Positions 7,982 through 16,587 of a DNA stretch of 64,000 nt are shown one piece after another; the stretch's first letter is position 1; each line of letters starts with the position of its first letter. Location: contig NZ_JAGIZA010000005.1 in assembly GCF_017813365.1 (NCBI RefSeq), positions 343,641 to 407,640 of the forward strand. Reading direction: 5' to 3'. The notes beneath the pieces were generated by a model. That model worked only from the letters and a program-made list of their open reading frames with translations, ran no database searches and was not told the DNA's origin. Made by a program: the position numbers and the translations under genes. The stretch comes from Roseomonas indoligenes (GTDB lineage Bacteria; Pseudomonadota; Alphaproteobacteria; Acetobacterales; Acetobacteraceae).

Positions 7982-8968
7982 TCAGGCGGCCGGCACGTAC
8001 TGCCCCGAGGCCTCCGCCGCCTTCCGCGCAAGCCCCACCAGCAGGTCCAGCGTCGGCGTCTCCACCCCCGCCATGCGCGCGAGCGCCAGGGGCTGCACCA
8101 GCATCGCCTCCATCTCCACGGCCTTCCCCGCCTCCATGTCCTGGAGGATCGAGGGCTTGTGCGCGACCTTCTCTGAACCCTTCACCCGCGCATCCACGTC
8201 GAACTCCAGCGGGATGCCCAGCCCGCGCGCGATCGACCCCGCCTCCTCCAGCGCCCGCACAGCGGCGGCCCGCAGCGCCGGCTCCGCCAGCGTCGGCCCG
8301 ATCCCCTGGCGGGAGAGGAGGCAGAGCGGCCCGAAGGAGATGTTGGAGACCAGTTTCAGCCACACCTCCCGCCGGATGTCCGGCACCACGGGGCTCGACA
8401 GCCCCCCGGCCGAGAGCGCCGCGGAGAGCGCCTGCACCCCCGCGCTGATGCTTCCGTCCAGCTCGCCCAGGATCACCTTCCCGCCCGCGTTCTCCACATG
8501 GACCGTCCCGGGCTCCGTCACCGTGCAGGCGGAATAGACCACCCCGCCAATTGTCCGCCCCACGCCCACGGCTGCGCGCACCGCGCCATCCGGATCCAGC
8601 GCCGGCAGGGCCCGCCCGTCCAGCTCGCCGCCATGCCGGTCGAAGTACCACCAGGGGATGCCGTTCATCACGAAGGCAACGGCCGTCTCCGGCCCCAGCA
8701 GCGGCGCGATCCCCGCCGCCACGCCCGCCAGCTGGTGCCCCTTGACCGTCACCACCACCGCGTCCTGCGGGCCCAGCGCCGCAGGATCGTCGCTCGCCGC
8801 GGGCCGGACCGTGAAGGTCGCGTCCGGCGCCTGGACCGTCAGCCCCTTCTCGCGGATGGCGGCAAGGGCGGCACCCCGCGCCACCACGCTCACCTCCGCG
8901 CCGCCCCGCGCCAGCCGCCCCGCCAGGTGCCCACCGATGGCACCCGCCCCGAAAACGCAAACCTTCAT
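7982..8968 (-). CDS. panE: 2-dehydropantoate 2-reductase family protein (PanE/ApbA)
   Basis: 328 residues beginning MKVCVFGAGAIGGHLAGRLA, the NADPH-binding glycine motif of ketopantoate reductase. Other family signs are VVVTVKGHQL near residue 90, MNGIPWWYFD near 120 and EVWLKLVSNISFGPLC near 205, which holds the likely catalytic Lys. The enzyme reduces 2-dehydropantoate to pantoate for coenzyme A synthesis in the cytoplasm, but many family members near catabolic genes act on other 2-oxo acids. Its ATG overlaps the stop of the M20 hydrolase gene by 4 bases, so the two form an operon, and a catabolic role is possible. The symbol reflects the family only. Confidence 0.85.
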   Translation of the reverse strand: MKVCVFGAGAIGGHLAGRLARGGAEVSVVARGAALAAIREKGLTVQAPDATFTVRPAASDDPAALGPQDAVVVTVKGHQLAGVAAGIAPLLGPETAVAFVMNGIPWWYFDRHGGELDGRALPALDPDGAVRAAVGVGRTIGGVVYSACTVTEPGTVHVENAGGKVILGELDGSISAGVQALSAALSAGGLSSPVVPDIRREVWLKLVSNISFGPLCLLSRQGIGPTLAEPALRAAAVRALEEAGSIARGLGIPLEFDVDARVKGSEKVAHKPSILQDMEAGKAVEMEAMLVQPLALARMAGVETPTLDLLVGLARKAAEASGQYVPAA

Positions 8969-10158
8969 GCCAGGATCTCCAGCGCCGCGCGCGAGAGGGC
9001 CTGCACGCCCACGGCGATGCAGCCCTCATCCGGCTGATAGCCCGCATTGTGCAGCTTGTCCGCCCGCCCTGGCGCGCCGGAGCCGATCCGCAGATGGGCC
9101 GCGGGCACGAGCTTCGCGAATTCCGCGAAATCCTCGCTCCCCATGCTCGGCACGCCGGCTGCGGGGGCTTGGCCCATCTGGGCGGTCACGGCGGCCAGCA
9201 TCCGGTCCAGCACGGAATCGTGGTTCACCAGGGGCGGCACCAGCCGGCGGTAGTCCAGGGCGCACTCGACCCGGAACCCGGTTTCCAGCCCGGCGCAGAG
9301 CCGCCGGATCGCCGCCTCGGCGATGTCCCGCGTCCCCTCGTCCAGCGTCCGCACCGTGCCCTTCAGGTGCACCCGCTCGGGGATGATGTTGTAGGTCGCG
9401 CCGCCCTGGAACATGCCGATCGTCACCACCACCGGGCGCAGCGGGTCCACCTCGCGGCTCACCACCGTCTGCACCTGGGCGACGAAATGGGCGGCCGCCA
9501 CGATCGGGTCCACCGCCGATTCCGGATGCGCCGCATGGCCGGACTTCCCGCGCACCACCAGGTCGAACCGGTCGGAGGCGGCAAGGCAGGCGCCGCGGGT
9601 GAACCCCGTCTCCCCCACCGGCATGTCCGGCGCGTTGTGGAAGCCCAGCGCCAGGTCGATCCCCTCCGCCGCCCCGTCCGCGATCATGGCCGCGGCGCCG
9701 CCCAGCACCTCCTCGGCCGGCTGGAACACCAGCGCCACCCGCCCTGCCAGCATCGGCGCCATGCCGCGCAGCACCTCCGCCACCCCCAGCAGGGTGGCGG
9801 TGTGGATGTCGTGCCCGCAGGCATGCATCTTCCCGTCGGCGGTGCTGGCGAAGGGCAGCCCCGTTTCCTCGTGGATCGGCAGCGCGTCCATGTCCGCCCG
9901 GATCGCGAGGGTCGGCCCAGGCCGCCCACCCTCGATGATCCCGACCACGCCCGTCTTCCCCAGCCCGGTCCGGTGCGGAATACCCATCCTCGCCAGCTCG
10001 GCCGCGACGATTCCCGCGGTCCGCACCTCCTCGAAGGCAAGTTCGGGGTGTGCATGAATGTCACGCCGGATCGCCGAGAGCGCGGGCATCAGCGCCGCCG
10101 CCTCCTCCGCGATCCGGCGCCCCGGCTCATTGATTCCCGTGACCTGCGCGGCTGTCAT
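8965..10158 (-). CDS. M20 family metallo-amidohydrolase
   Basis: 397 residues. Metal site motifs are visible: MHACGHDIHTATLLG (Cys-Gly-His-Asp-His), FQPAEEVLGG with the Glu pair and GFHNAPDMPVG. The entry helix IRRDIHAHPELAFEE and ADMDALPI are typical of hippurate hydrolase/N-acyl amino acid amidohydrolase (AmhX/HipO-like). The enzyme removes acyl groups from N-acyl amino acids with bound zinc or manganese. Start ATG 10158 is chosen for length; in-frame ATGs at 10191 and 10212 are possible, and none has a strong ribosome site. It forms an operon with the reductase downstream. Confidence 0.88.
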   Translation of the reverse strand: MTAAQVTGINEPGRRIAEEAAALMPALSAIRRDIHAHPELAFEEVRTAGIVAAELARMGIPHRTGLGKTGVVGIIEGGRPGPTLAIRADMDALPIHEETGLPFASTADGKMHACGHDIHTATLLGVAEVLRGMAPMLAGRVALVFQPAEEVLGGAAAMIADGAAEGIDLALGFHNAPDMPVGETGFTRGACLAASDRFDLVVRGKSGHAAHPESAVDPIVAAAHFVAQVQTVVSREVDPLRPVVVTIGMFQGGATYNIIPERVHLKGTVRTLDEGTRDIAEAAIRRLCAGLETGFRVECALDYRRLVPPLVNHDSVLDRMLAAVTAQMGQAPAAGVPSMGSEDFAEFAKLVPAAHLRIGSGAPGRADKLHNAGYQPDEGCIAVGVQALSRAALEILA

Positions 10159-10434
10159 GACATGAAATCTCGCAACGATGTTGCGCTGCATCGTAGGTGA
10201 AGAAGCATCCATGACAAGAAGGGCCTCAATCCGGTGCTTGTGACATCGCCCGCAGCCAAATAGGTTGCGGCACCTCTCTCTTTCGGGGGGAGCGTCAGGA
10301 AGCATGGATAAGGCACGGAAGATGCCGGCCGCGGAGCCCTCTCGGGCTTCCGCGGGCGGCAGCGTGCCCACTCATCATCCCCGACGCTCCTCCCGCTGGA
10401 CGGTATCTGCGAGGGACTTAGGGGTGGAGTGTTC

Positions 10435-11055
10435 ATGAAGATCAGCGCCAAGGACCTATGGGCAGGGGGACTTCTCGTCTTCCTCGCGGTCTTGGGTCTC
10501 TACATCAACGGCGGCTTCCTCGGGCTGGGGCTTGAGCAGCACACGCTCGGCACCGCCCGCCGCATGGGCCCCGGCTACATGCCGATGCTCGTCTTCTGGA
10601 TCCAGTTCGGGCTCGGAGCCATCGTGTTCCTGGTCGGCCTCACGGGCGGGCCCGACCCGCTGGAGCGCTGGACGAAGCTTGACCTCACCACCCTGGCCGC
10701 GAGCGTGATCGTCGGCGTGGTGATCTGGCGGGTGATGGAAGCCGCGGGCTACAACAACAACTACATCCAGGTCGGCGGCGCCTGCCTCGTGGCGCTGCTC
10801 GTGCTGGCCATCTCGCCGGCCTGGCGCCCGCTGGGCCTCACGCTCGCCTCCTTCGCCGTCTTCGGCCTCGCGCTGGAGCCGCTGGGGCTGATCCTCGCGA
10901 TCGTCTTCCTCTGCATCCTCTCCGCCCTGGCGGACCGCGAGCACAACCCCATCAGCATCGCGGGGATGACGGTTTTCCTCTGCGTCCTCTGCTGGTTCGT
11001 CTTCATCAAGGAACTCGATATCCGGGTTCCGCTGTGGCCGACCATCTTCGGTTAA
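10435..11055 (+). CDS. tctB: Tripartite tricarboxylate transporter small membrane subunit TctB
   Basis: 206 residues with four hydrophobic segments (GGLLVFLAVLGLYI, LVFWIQFGLGAIVFLVGL, a middle block around LVALLVLAISPAW, and MTVFLCVLCWFVFI). The RMGPGYMPML motif near residue 40 is a TctB hallmark. It pairs with TctA in the inner membrane to take up carboxylates delivered by a periplasmic Bug receptor. ATG 10435 follows GGGGTGGAG at 10421-10429; a GTG at 10429 is a weaker start. tctA follows after 31 bases. No tctC receptor gene lies alongside. Confidence 0.93.
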   Translation: MKISAKDLWAGGLLVFLAVLGLYINGGFLGLGLEQHTLGTARRMGPGYMPMLVFWIQFGLGAIVFLVGLTGGPDPLERWTKLDLTTLAASVIVGVVIWRVMEAAGYNNNYIQVGGACLVALLVLAISPAWRPLGLTLASFAVFGLALEPLGLILAIVFLCILSALADREHNPISIAGMTVFLCVLCWFVFIKELDIRVPLWPTIFG

Positions 11056-11086
11056 GCGCCAAGACAGGAAGGGCCAGAACAAACCC

Positions 11087-12589
11087 ATGGAACTACTACT
11101 CGCCAATCTGGCGCACGGGTTCGGCGTCGCTCTGACGCTGGACAACCTGCTCTTCGCGCTGCTCGGCGCGCTGATCGGAACCGCGATCGGCGTGCTGCCC
11201 GGCATCGGGCCGGTCGCCACCATCTCGCTGCTGCTGCCGATCACCTTCGGCCAGCCCGCAACCACCGCCATCATCATGCTCGCCGGCATCTACTACGGCG
11301 CGCAGTACGGCGGCTCCACCACCGCCATCCTGCTGAACCTGCCGGGTGAGGTCTCCTCCGTGGTGACCACGCTCGAAGGCTACAAGATGGCCCGCAACGG
11401 GCGCGCGGGCGCGGCGCTGACCATCGCCGCCGTCGGCTCCTTCTTCGCCGGCTCCGTCGCCACCGTCCTCGTCGCGGCCTCCGGCCCGGCGCTGACCCAG
11501 GTGGCGCTGTCCTTCGGCCCGGCGGACTACTTCTCGCTCATGCTGCTCGGCCTGATCATCTCCGCGGTGCTGGCCCAGGGCTCGATCCTGAAGTCCATCG
11601 CCATGGTGGTGCTCGGCGTCGCCCTCGGCCTCGTCGGCACGGACGTGCAGACCGGCCAGCAGCGCTTCACTTTCGGCGTTCCCGAACTGTCCGACGGCCT
11701 GGGCTTCGTCTCCATCGCCATGGGCATCTTCGGTATCGGCGAGATCATCCTGAACCTCGAGCGCCCCGAGGCGCGCTCGGTCATGTCCGGGAAGGTCGGC
11801 AGCCTGATGCTCACGGGCGCCGAGTTCCGCCGCTCCATCCCCTCCGTGCTGCGCGGCACGGTGGTCGGCTCCGTGCTGGGCATCCTGCCCGGCGGCGGCG
11901 CCTCGCTCGCGGCCTTCGGCTCGTACATGATGGAGCGCAAGCTCTCGAAGTACCGCCATGAGTTCGGCAACGGCGCCATCGAGGGCGTGGCGGGTCCGGA
12001 ATCGGCCAACAACGCGGCCGCCCAGACCTCCTTCATCCCGCTGCTCACCCTCGGCATCCCGGCCAACGCCGTGATGGCGCTGATGGTCGGCGCGCTGATC
12101 ATCCAGGGCATCCAGCCCGGCCCCCGCATGGTGGAGGCCCAGCCGGACCTGTTCTGGGGCCTGATCTGCTCCATGTGGATCGGCAACCTGATGCTGCTCG
12201 TCATCAACCTGCCGCTCATCGGCATGTGGGTGAAGCTGCTGCAGGTGCCCTACAAGTACCTCTACCCTTCGATCCTCGTGTTCTGCGCCATCGGCGTGTA
12301 CTCGCTGAACAACTCGGTCTTCGACGTCTACCAGACCCTGTTCTTCGGCATCCTCGGCTACATCTTCTCCAAGCTCCGGATGGAGGCTGCCCCTCTCCTC
12401 ATCGGCTTCGTGCTCGGCCCGATGATGGAGGAGCACCTGCGCCGCGCCATGCTGCTCTCCCGCGGCGATCCTATCGTCTTCGTGGAGCGCCCGATCAGCG
12501 CGACGCTTCTGGCTCTCGGCGCGATCGTGCTGGCCGCCATGCTCCTGCCGGGCCTCCGCGCCGGCAAGGACAAGGCCCTGGCCGAGTAG
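11087..12589 (+). CDS. tctA: Tripartite tricarboxylate transporter large permease TctA
   Basis: 500 residues, about 11-12 membrane segments. Family motifs are present: GTAIGVLPGIGPVATISLL near residue 30, YYGAQYGGSTTAILLNLPGE near 65, GILPGGGASLAAFGSY near 260 and GVAGPESANNAAAQTSFIPL near 300. TctA is the main permease of the tripartite tricarboxylate system. AGGAAGGG stands upstream of the ATG. It forms an operon with tctB and ends at a strong terminator (12619-12652). The substrate depends on the receptor, which is not encoded next to it; receptors at 33552 and 56622 are candidates only by being orphans. Confidence 0.96.
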   Translation: MELLLANLAHGFGVALTLDNLLFALLGALIGTAIGVLPGIGPVATISLLLPITFGQPATTAIIMLAGIYYGAQYGGSTTAILLNLPGEVSSVVTTLEGYKMARNGRAGAALTIAAVGSFFAGSVATVLVAASGPALTQVALSFGPADYFSLMLLGLIISAVLAQGSILKSIAMVVLGVALGLVGTDVQTGQQRFTFGVPELSDGLGFVSIAMGIFGIGEIILNLERPEARSVMSGKVGSLMLTGAEFRRSIPSVLRGTVVGSVLGILPGGGASLAAFGSYMMERKLSKYRHEFGNGAIEGVAGPESANNAAAQTSFIPLLTLGIPANAVMALMVGALIIQGIQPGPRMVEAQPDLFWGLICSMWIGNLMLLVINLPLIGMWVKLLQVPYKYLYPSILVFCAIGVYSLNNSVFDVYQTLFFGILGYIFSKLRMEAAPLLIGFVLGPMMEEHLRRAMLLSRGDPIVFVERPISATLLALGAIVLAAMLLPGLRAGKDKALAE

Positions 12590-12617
12590 TCCCCCCGCGG
12601 CCCTGGCCGCGGAACGG

Positions 12618-12652
12618 GAAAGGCCGCCCCGGGCAACCGGGGCGGCCTTTTT
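12618..12652 (+). terminator. Intrinsic terminator of tctBA
   Basis: A 14-base perfect stem (12619-12632 with 12637-12650), loop GCAA, and T residues at 12648-12652. Confidence 0.92.
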
Positions 12653-12722
12653 CATGGCTGATGCGCGCCGCCACCGCAGCATCGTCCTATACCCCTTCGC
12701 CAAGCGGCCCCAGAATTCCCCC

Positions 12723-14291
12723 ATGAATCTGCTCGAGGTCATCCTCGCCCTGCTCGGGGCCTGCGTCGCCCTGGCCGTCCTGGCCCGGCGCACGCGCCTG
12801 CCCTACGCCGTGGTGCTGATCATCGGCGGCATGGCCCTGGCCTTCATCCCCGGCATCCCACGGGTGGAACTCGATCCCCACCTCGCCCTCGCCGCCTTCC
12901 TGCCCCCGCTCCTCCAGGCCAGCGCATGGCGCACCGACTGGGAGGAGTTCCGTGCCTCCATCCGCCCGATCCTGCTGCTCGCGGTGGGCGCCGTGCTCTT
13001 CACCGCCGCCTGCGTGGCCCTCGTGGCCAAGCTCCTCCTGCCGGACCTGCCCTGGGCGGCCGCCATCGCCTTCAGCGCCGTCGTCGCGCCGCCCGACGCG
13101 GTCGCCGCCTCCGCCATCCTTCAGCGCCTGCACCTGCCCCGCCGCATCGTCACGGTGCTGGAGGGCGAGAGCCTCGTGAACGACGCCTCCGCCCTCGTCC
13201 TCTTCCGCCTCGCCGTCGGGGCTCTGGCCACGGCCAGCGTCAGCCCCGCCATCGCCGCCCTCACCTTCCTCGGCGTCGCCCTTGGCGGGCTCGCGATCGG
13301 CTGGGCCGTCGCCTGGGCCGCCTCACGCCTCCTGCCGCTGCTGGAGGACACGGCCCTGGAGGTCGCGGTCACCTTCCTCATCGCCTACGCGGCCTTCATG
13401 GCGGCCGAGGCCCTGCACGTCTCCGGCGTCATCGCCGTCGTCACCACCGGCATCATCGTCTCAGGCCGCCAGCGCGCCCTCCTCGCGCCCCAGACCCGCG
13501 TGGAGGCCCTGGCGACCTGGAGCTTCGTGGAATTCACCCTTACCAGCCTCGTCTTCATCCTCGTCGGCCTGCAGCTCAACGGGATCCTCGAACGGCTGGC
13601 GGCGGAAGCCGCGGGCACGGTGATCCTCGCCTCCCTCGCCATCTCCCTCACCCTCGTCGTCTCGCGCCTGGCCTGGGTGATGCCCTTCGCCTACCTGCCG
13701 CGGATCTTCCCCTCCCTCTCGCACGACCATGCCCTGCCCCGGCCCCGCCACGCCGCCATCATCGGCTGGGCGGGGATGCGCGGCGTCGTCTCCCTCGCAA
13801 CCGCGCTCGCCCTTCCCCTGGCGGTGCCGCACCGCGACCTCCTCATCTTCCTCGCCTTCGTCGCCATCCTCGCGACCCTCGTGGTCCAGGGCACCACGCT
13901 CGAATGGCTCATCCTCCGCCTCGGCGTGATGGAGCCCGGCAAAAGGGGCATGGGCGCGCAGGAGGCCGCCGCCCGGCGCCTGATGGCGCATGCCGCCCTG
14001 GCGGAAGTTCAGGGCCGCCTCGACAGCCCGCTCGACGGCGCCATCGCGCGCGACCTCGTGGGCGAGTTCCGGGACATCGACCGCGTCTTCAGCGGCGTGG
14101 CCGCCGGCGGCCCGCAGGCCGAGCTGCAGGCCCGCCTCCAGATCCGCCTCGCCGCCATTCGCGCCGGACGCCAAGCCCTGCTGGACCACCACGGCGCGAA
14201 GCCGATCCCGGAAGAACTCCTGGTCGGCCTCGTTTCCGAAACCGATCACGAGGAGCTGCGCCTGACGCAGCAACTCAACCAGCTGGCCTGA
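12723..14291 (+). CDS. Na+/H+ antiporter of the CPA1 (NhaP) type
   Basis: 522 residues with about 12 membrane helices. Motifs of the monovalent cation:proton antiporter 1 family are clear: SAVVAPPDAVAASAIL near residue 120, LEGESLVNDASALVLFR near 148 (the ND pair of the ion site) and GWAGMRGVVSLATALALP near 350. The last 110 residues form a cytoplasmic helical tail (GRLDSPLDGAIARDL onward). It exports Na+ or another cation in exchange for protons, helping pH and salt balance. Start ATG 12723 is taken because the first membrane helix begins right there. It is alone on its strand and convergent with the aldolase gene, with a repeated hairpin element between them. Confidence 0.93.
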   Translation: MNLLEVILALLGACVALAVLARRTRLPYAVVLIIGGMALAFIPGIPRVELDPHLALAAFLPPLLQASAWRTDWEEFRASIRPILLLAVGAVLFTAACVALVAKLLLPDLPWAAAIAFSAVVAPPDAVAASAILQRLHLPRRIVTVLEGESLVNDASALVLFRLAVGALATASVSPAIAALTFLGVALGGLAIGWAVAWAASRLLPLLEDTALEVAVTFLIAYAAFMAAEALHVSGVIAVVTTGIIVSGRQRALLAPQTRVEALATWSFVEFTLTSLVFILVGLQLNGILERLAAEAAGTVILASLAISLTLVVSRLAWVMPFAYLPRIFPSLSHDHALPRPRHAAIIGWAGMRGVVSLATALALPLAVPHRDLLIFLAFVAILATLVVQGTTLEWLILRLGVMEPGKRGMGAQEAAARRLMAHAALAEVQGRLDSPLDGAIARDLVGEFRDIDRVFSGVAAGGPQAELQARLQIRLAAIRAGRQALLDHHGAKPIPEELLVGLVSETDHEELRLTQQLNQLA

Positions 14292-14319
14292 GCGTGGCGG
14301 AGCGGGACCATCCCGATTC

Positions 14320-14381
14320 AAAGAAAACGATGATCGTGAGCGGTCCAGGGAGAGGAAGAGTTCCTTCCTCTCCCCGGGACA
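14320..14381 (-). repeat. Intergenic hairpin element, copy A
   Basis: Lies between the converging antiporter and aldolase genes. It has an 11-base perfect stem (14348-14358 with 14364-14374) and a flank AAGAAAACGATGATCGTGAG. A near copy lies at 30407-30472 in the same kind of place. Read on the minus strand, the hairpin is followed by a T-rich stretch about 15 bases on, so it could act as the terminator of the aldolase gene. Confidence 0.7.
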
Positions 14382-14405
14382 GACCAACAGCGAGGGTCCC
14401 CGCAA

Positions 14406-15173
14406 CTACCCCTTCAGCGCCGCCATCTGGGCCCGAGCGCCGGAGACAATCGCGTTCACGTCACTGCCCATCGTCGCGTAGTCGAAGCCCATGGCGTGCA
14501 TGCGCTTCACATAGGCGCCGGTGATGGCATGCAGCCCGATGAACTTTCCCCGGTCCCGGCAGGCGCGGATCAGCTTCTCGTAGAGATCCAGCATCTCCTT
14601 GTCCTCCCGCTCCATCACCGGCGGCAGGTAGCCGTGGGAGATCGCCAGGTCGGTCGGGCCGATATAGATCCCGTCCACGCCCGGGACGTCGAGGATGGCT
14701 TCCAGGTTCGCCACCGCCTCGCGCGTCTCGATCATCGGCAGGCAGAGGACATCCTCGTTCGCCGTGTAGAAGTACCGCCCGACCTCGCCATAGATCCCCG
14801 CCCGCACAGGGCCGTTGGAGCGCGTGCCCGCCGGCGGGTAGCGGCAGGAGGAGACGAAGGCCTCGGCCTGCTCCCTGGTATTCACCATGGGGCAGATCAG
14901 CCCCTGCGCTCCCGCGTCCAGCAGCTTGCCGGCGATCCCCGGCTCGTTCCAGGGCAGGCGGGCCATCGGCACCGGCCCGTGCCGCTGCATGCCCTGGAAG
15001 CACTCCACCGCCGACATGTAGTCCTGCACCCCGTGCTGCAGGTCCACCGTCAGGCTGTCGAAGCCGAGGCCCGACATCACCTCGGCCGAGAAGGCGGACG
15101 GGATGGCAAGCCACCCGTTCACTGTTTGCCGCCCGGCCTTCCAGGCCTCCTTCAGCGCATTTGCCACGCGCAT
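14406..15173 (-). CDS. HpcH/HpaI family aldolase (class II, 2-keto-3-deoxy type)
   Basis: 255 residues. Family motifs: GLGFDSLTVDLQHGVQDY near residue 38, ARLPWNEPGIAGKLLDAGAQG near 78 (the Arg contacts the keto acid), ICPMVNT near 100, CLPMIETREAVANLEAIL near 148 with the metal-binding Glu, and GIYIGPTDLAISHGY near 172. The enzyme cleaves 4-hydroxy-2-oxo acids to pyruvate plus an aldehyde and needs a divalent metal. Start ATG 15173 has AGAGG close upstream; ATG 15188 is also in frame. The neighbour to the right is divergent, so it is probably a single-gene unit. The true substrate is not known. Confidence 0.92.
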   Translation of the reverse strand: MRVANALKEAWKAGRQTVNGWLAIPSAFSAEVMSGLGFDSLTVDLQHGVQDYMSAVECFQGMQRHGPVPMARLPWNEPGIAGKLLDAGAQGLICPMVNTREQAEAFVSSCRYPPAGTRSNGPVRAGIYGEVGRYFYTANEDVLCLPMIETREAVANLEAILDVPGVDGIYIGPTDLAISHGYLPPVMEREDKEMLDLYEKLIRACRDRGKFIGLHAITGAYVKRMHAMGFDYATMGSDVNAIVSGARAQMAALKG

Positions 15174-15367
15174 CCCCCCTCTGATCATGCGCCGAAAACG
15201 GCGCCGCCGGCGGGCATCCTTCCCCTTCGCCCCATCCGGCGCAATGCATCGAGTTCGTGCCGAATCCGTTCCAAAGTTTATAACCTATGCGAGCCCGCAA
15301 CCACGGGGTGTAGCCCGCGCTAGCCACAAGGCCGGCTGCGGGGCAGCAGAGGAAGGGAGCACACGCC

Positions 15368-16525
15368 ATCACGACCGAGGATGAAGAGGCGATAGCCACG
15401 GCCATCGAGGCAGCGCTGCGCAGTGGCGCCATTCGCCCGGCCTTCCAGCCTATCGTTCACCTCAAGACCGGGGCCATCGCCTGCTTCGAGGTCCTCGCCC
15501 GCTGGACCGATGAGAGCTTCGGCCCCGTGCCCCCCGCCCGCTTCGTGCCCGTGGCGGAGCGGCACGGCCTGGCCGCCAGCCTGGCCCGGCACATCATCCG
15601 CTCAGCCTGCCTCGGGGCCCTGGACTGGAACGGCGACTTCCGGCTCGCCTTCAACATCTCGCCACTGCACTTCCAGGACAGGGCAATGCCGGCCCTCTTC
15701 GAGGAATCGGTACAGGCCACAGGCTTCCCGCTCGAGCGCACGAAGATCGAGATCACGGAAACGGCCGTGATCGGCGACATCGAGGGCGCGCGCTTCGCGG
15801 CCGACCTGCTGCGCGGTAAGGGCGTGCAGATCGCGCTGGACGATTTCGGCACCGGCCATTCCAGTCTCACCCGCCTGCGCGCCCTGCCCTTCGACGAGAT
15901 CAAGCTCGACGGCAGCTTCGTCCGAACCATGGCCGACTCCGAGGAGAGCCGGCAGATCGTCGGCGCCGTGATCGGACTCGGCCGCAGCCTCGGTGCCCCC
16001 GTGGTGGCGGAAGGGGTGGAGACGGAAGCGCAGGCGGAAGCCCTGGCCCGGCTGGACTGCGAATACGCGCAGGGCTGGCTCTTCGGCCGCCCCGTCCCGG
16101 CCACGGAAGTGCCGGCCATGCTGCACGCCCGCGGCGCCATGGCCTTCGAGCCCACCAGCCGCTACCCCTCCGGCGAGCAGCGCCTGGCGAAGATGGAAGC
16201 CATCTACTCCTCCGCCCCCGTCGCGCTGTTCTTCGTGGATCGTGCGCTGCGGATCGGCGCGGCCAACCGCCATTTCAGCGCGCTGATGGGCATGGACGCC
16301 CGGGCGCTGTCCGGCCGCAGCCTCGGCGAGATCGACCCGAATGCCATGGCCCAGGTCCATTCCGACCTGGAGCGTGCCCGGCGCGGGGAGCCCATCCCGC
16401 CGCGGATCTGGTTCCTGCCCGCCGGGCGCGGAGCCGCGCTCTGCCACACCGCTCCCGCGCGGGACGAAACGGGCGAGCTTCTCGGCCTCTCCCTCGCCGT
16501 GCTGGAACTGCCAAGCCAGGGCTGA
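15368..16525 (+). CDS. EAL-domain c-di-GMP phosphodiesterase with C-terminal PAS domain
   Basis: About 385 residues. EAL domain motifs are kept: CFEVLARW (EVL form), NISPLHF, IEITETA, ALDDFGTGHSSL near residue 157, IKLDGSF and VVAEGVETEAQA. It should therefore be able to cleave c-di-GMP. A PAS-like domain follows from about residue 275 (SAPVALFFVDRALRIGAANR). No GGDEF domain is present. The start is odd. The domain opens before the first canonical in-frame start (GTG 15527), and the frame is closed by TAG at 15311. ATC at 15368, 8 bases after GGAAGGGAG, is the best start I can find. It is a stand-alone gene, divergent from the aldolase. Confidence 0.85.
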   Translation: MTTEDEEAIATAIEAALRSGAIRPAFQPIVHLKTGAIACFEVLARWTDESFGPVPPARFVPVAERHGLAASLARHIIRSACLGALDWNGDFRLAFNISPLHFQDRAMPALFEESVQATGFPLERTKIEITETAVIGDIEGARFAADLLRGKGVQIALDDFGTGHSSLTRLRALPFDEIKLDGSFVRTMADSEESRQIVGAVIGLGRSLGAPVVAEGVETEAQAEALARLDCEYAQGWLFGRPVPATEVPAMLHARGAMAFEPTSRYPSGEQRLAKMEAIYSSAPVALFFVDRALRIGAANRHFSALMGMDARALSGRSLGEIDPNAMAQVHSDLERARRGEPIPPRIWFLPAGRGAALCHTAPARDETGELLGLSLAVLELPSQG

Positions 16526-16587
16526 GTTCGCCCCGGGGCCGCCGACCGGGGTGGGCAATCCCGCCAGCGCCCCGTAACCTCCCCTCC

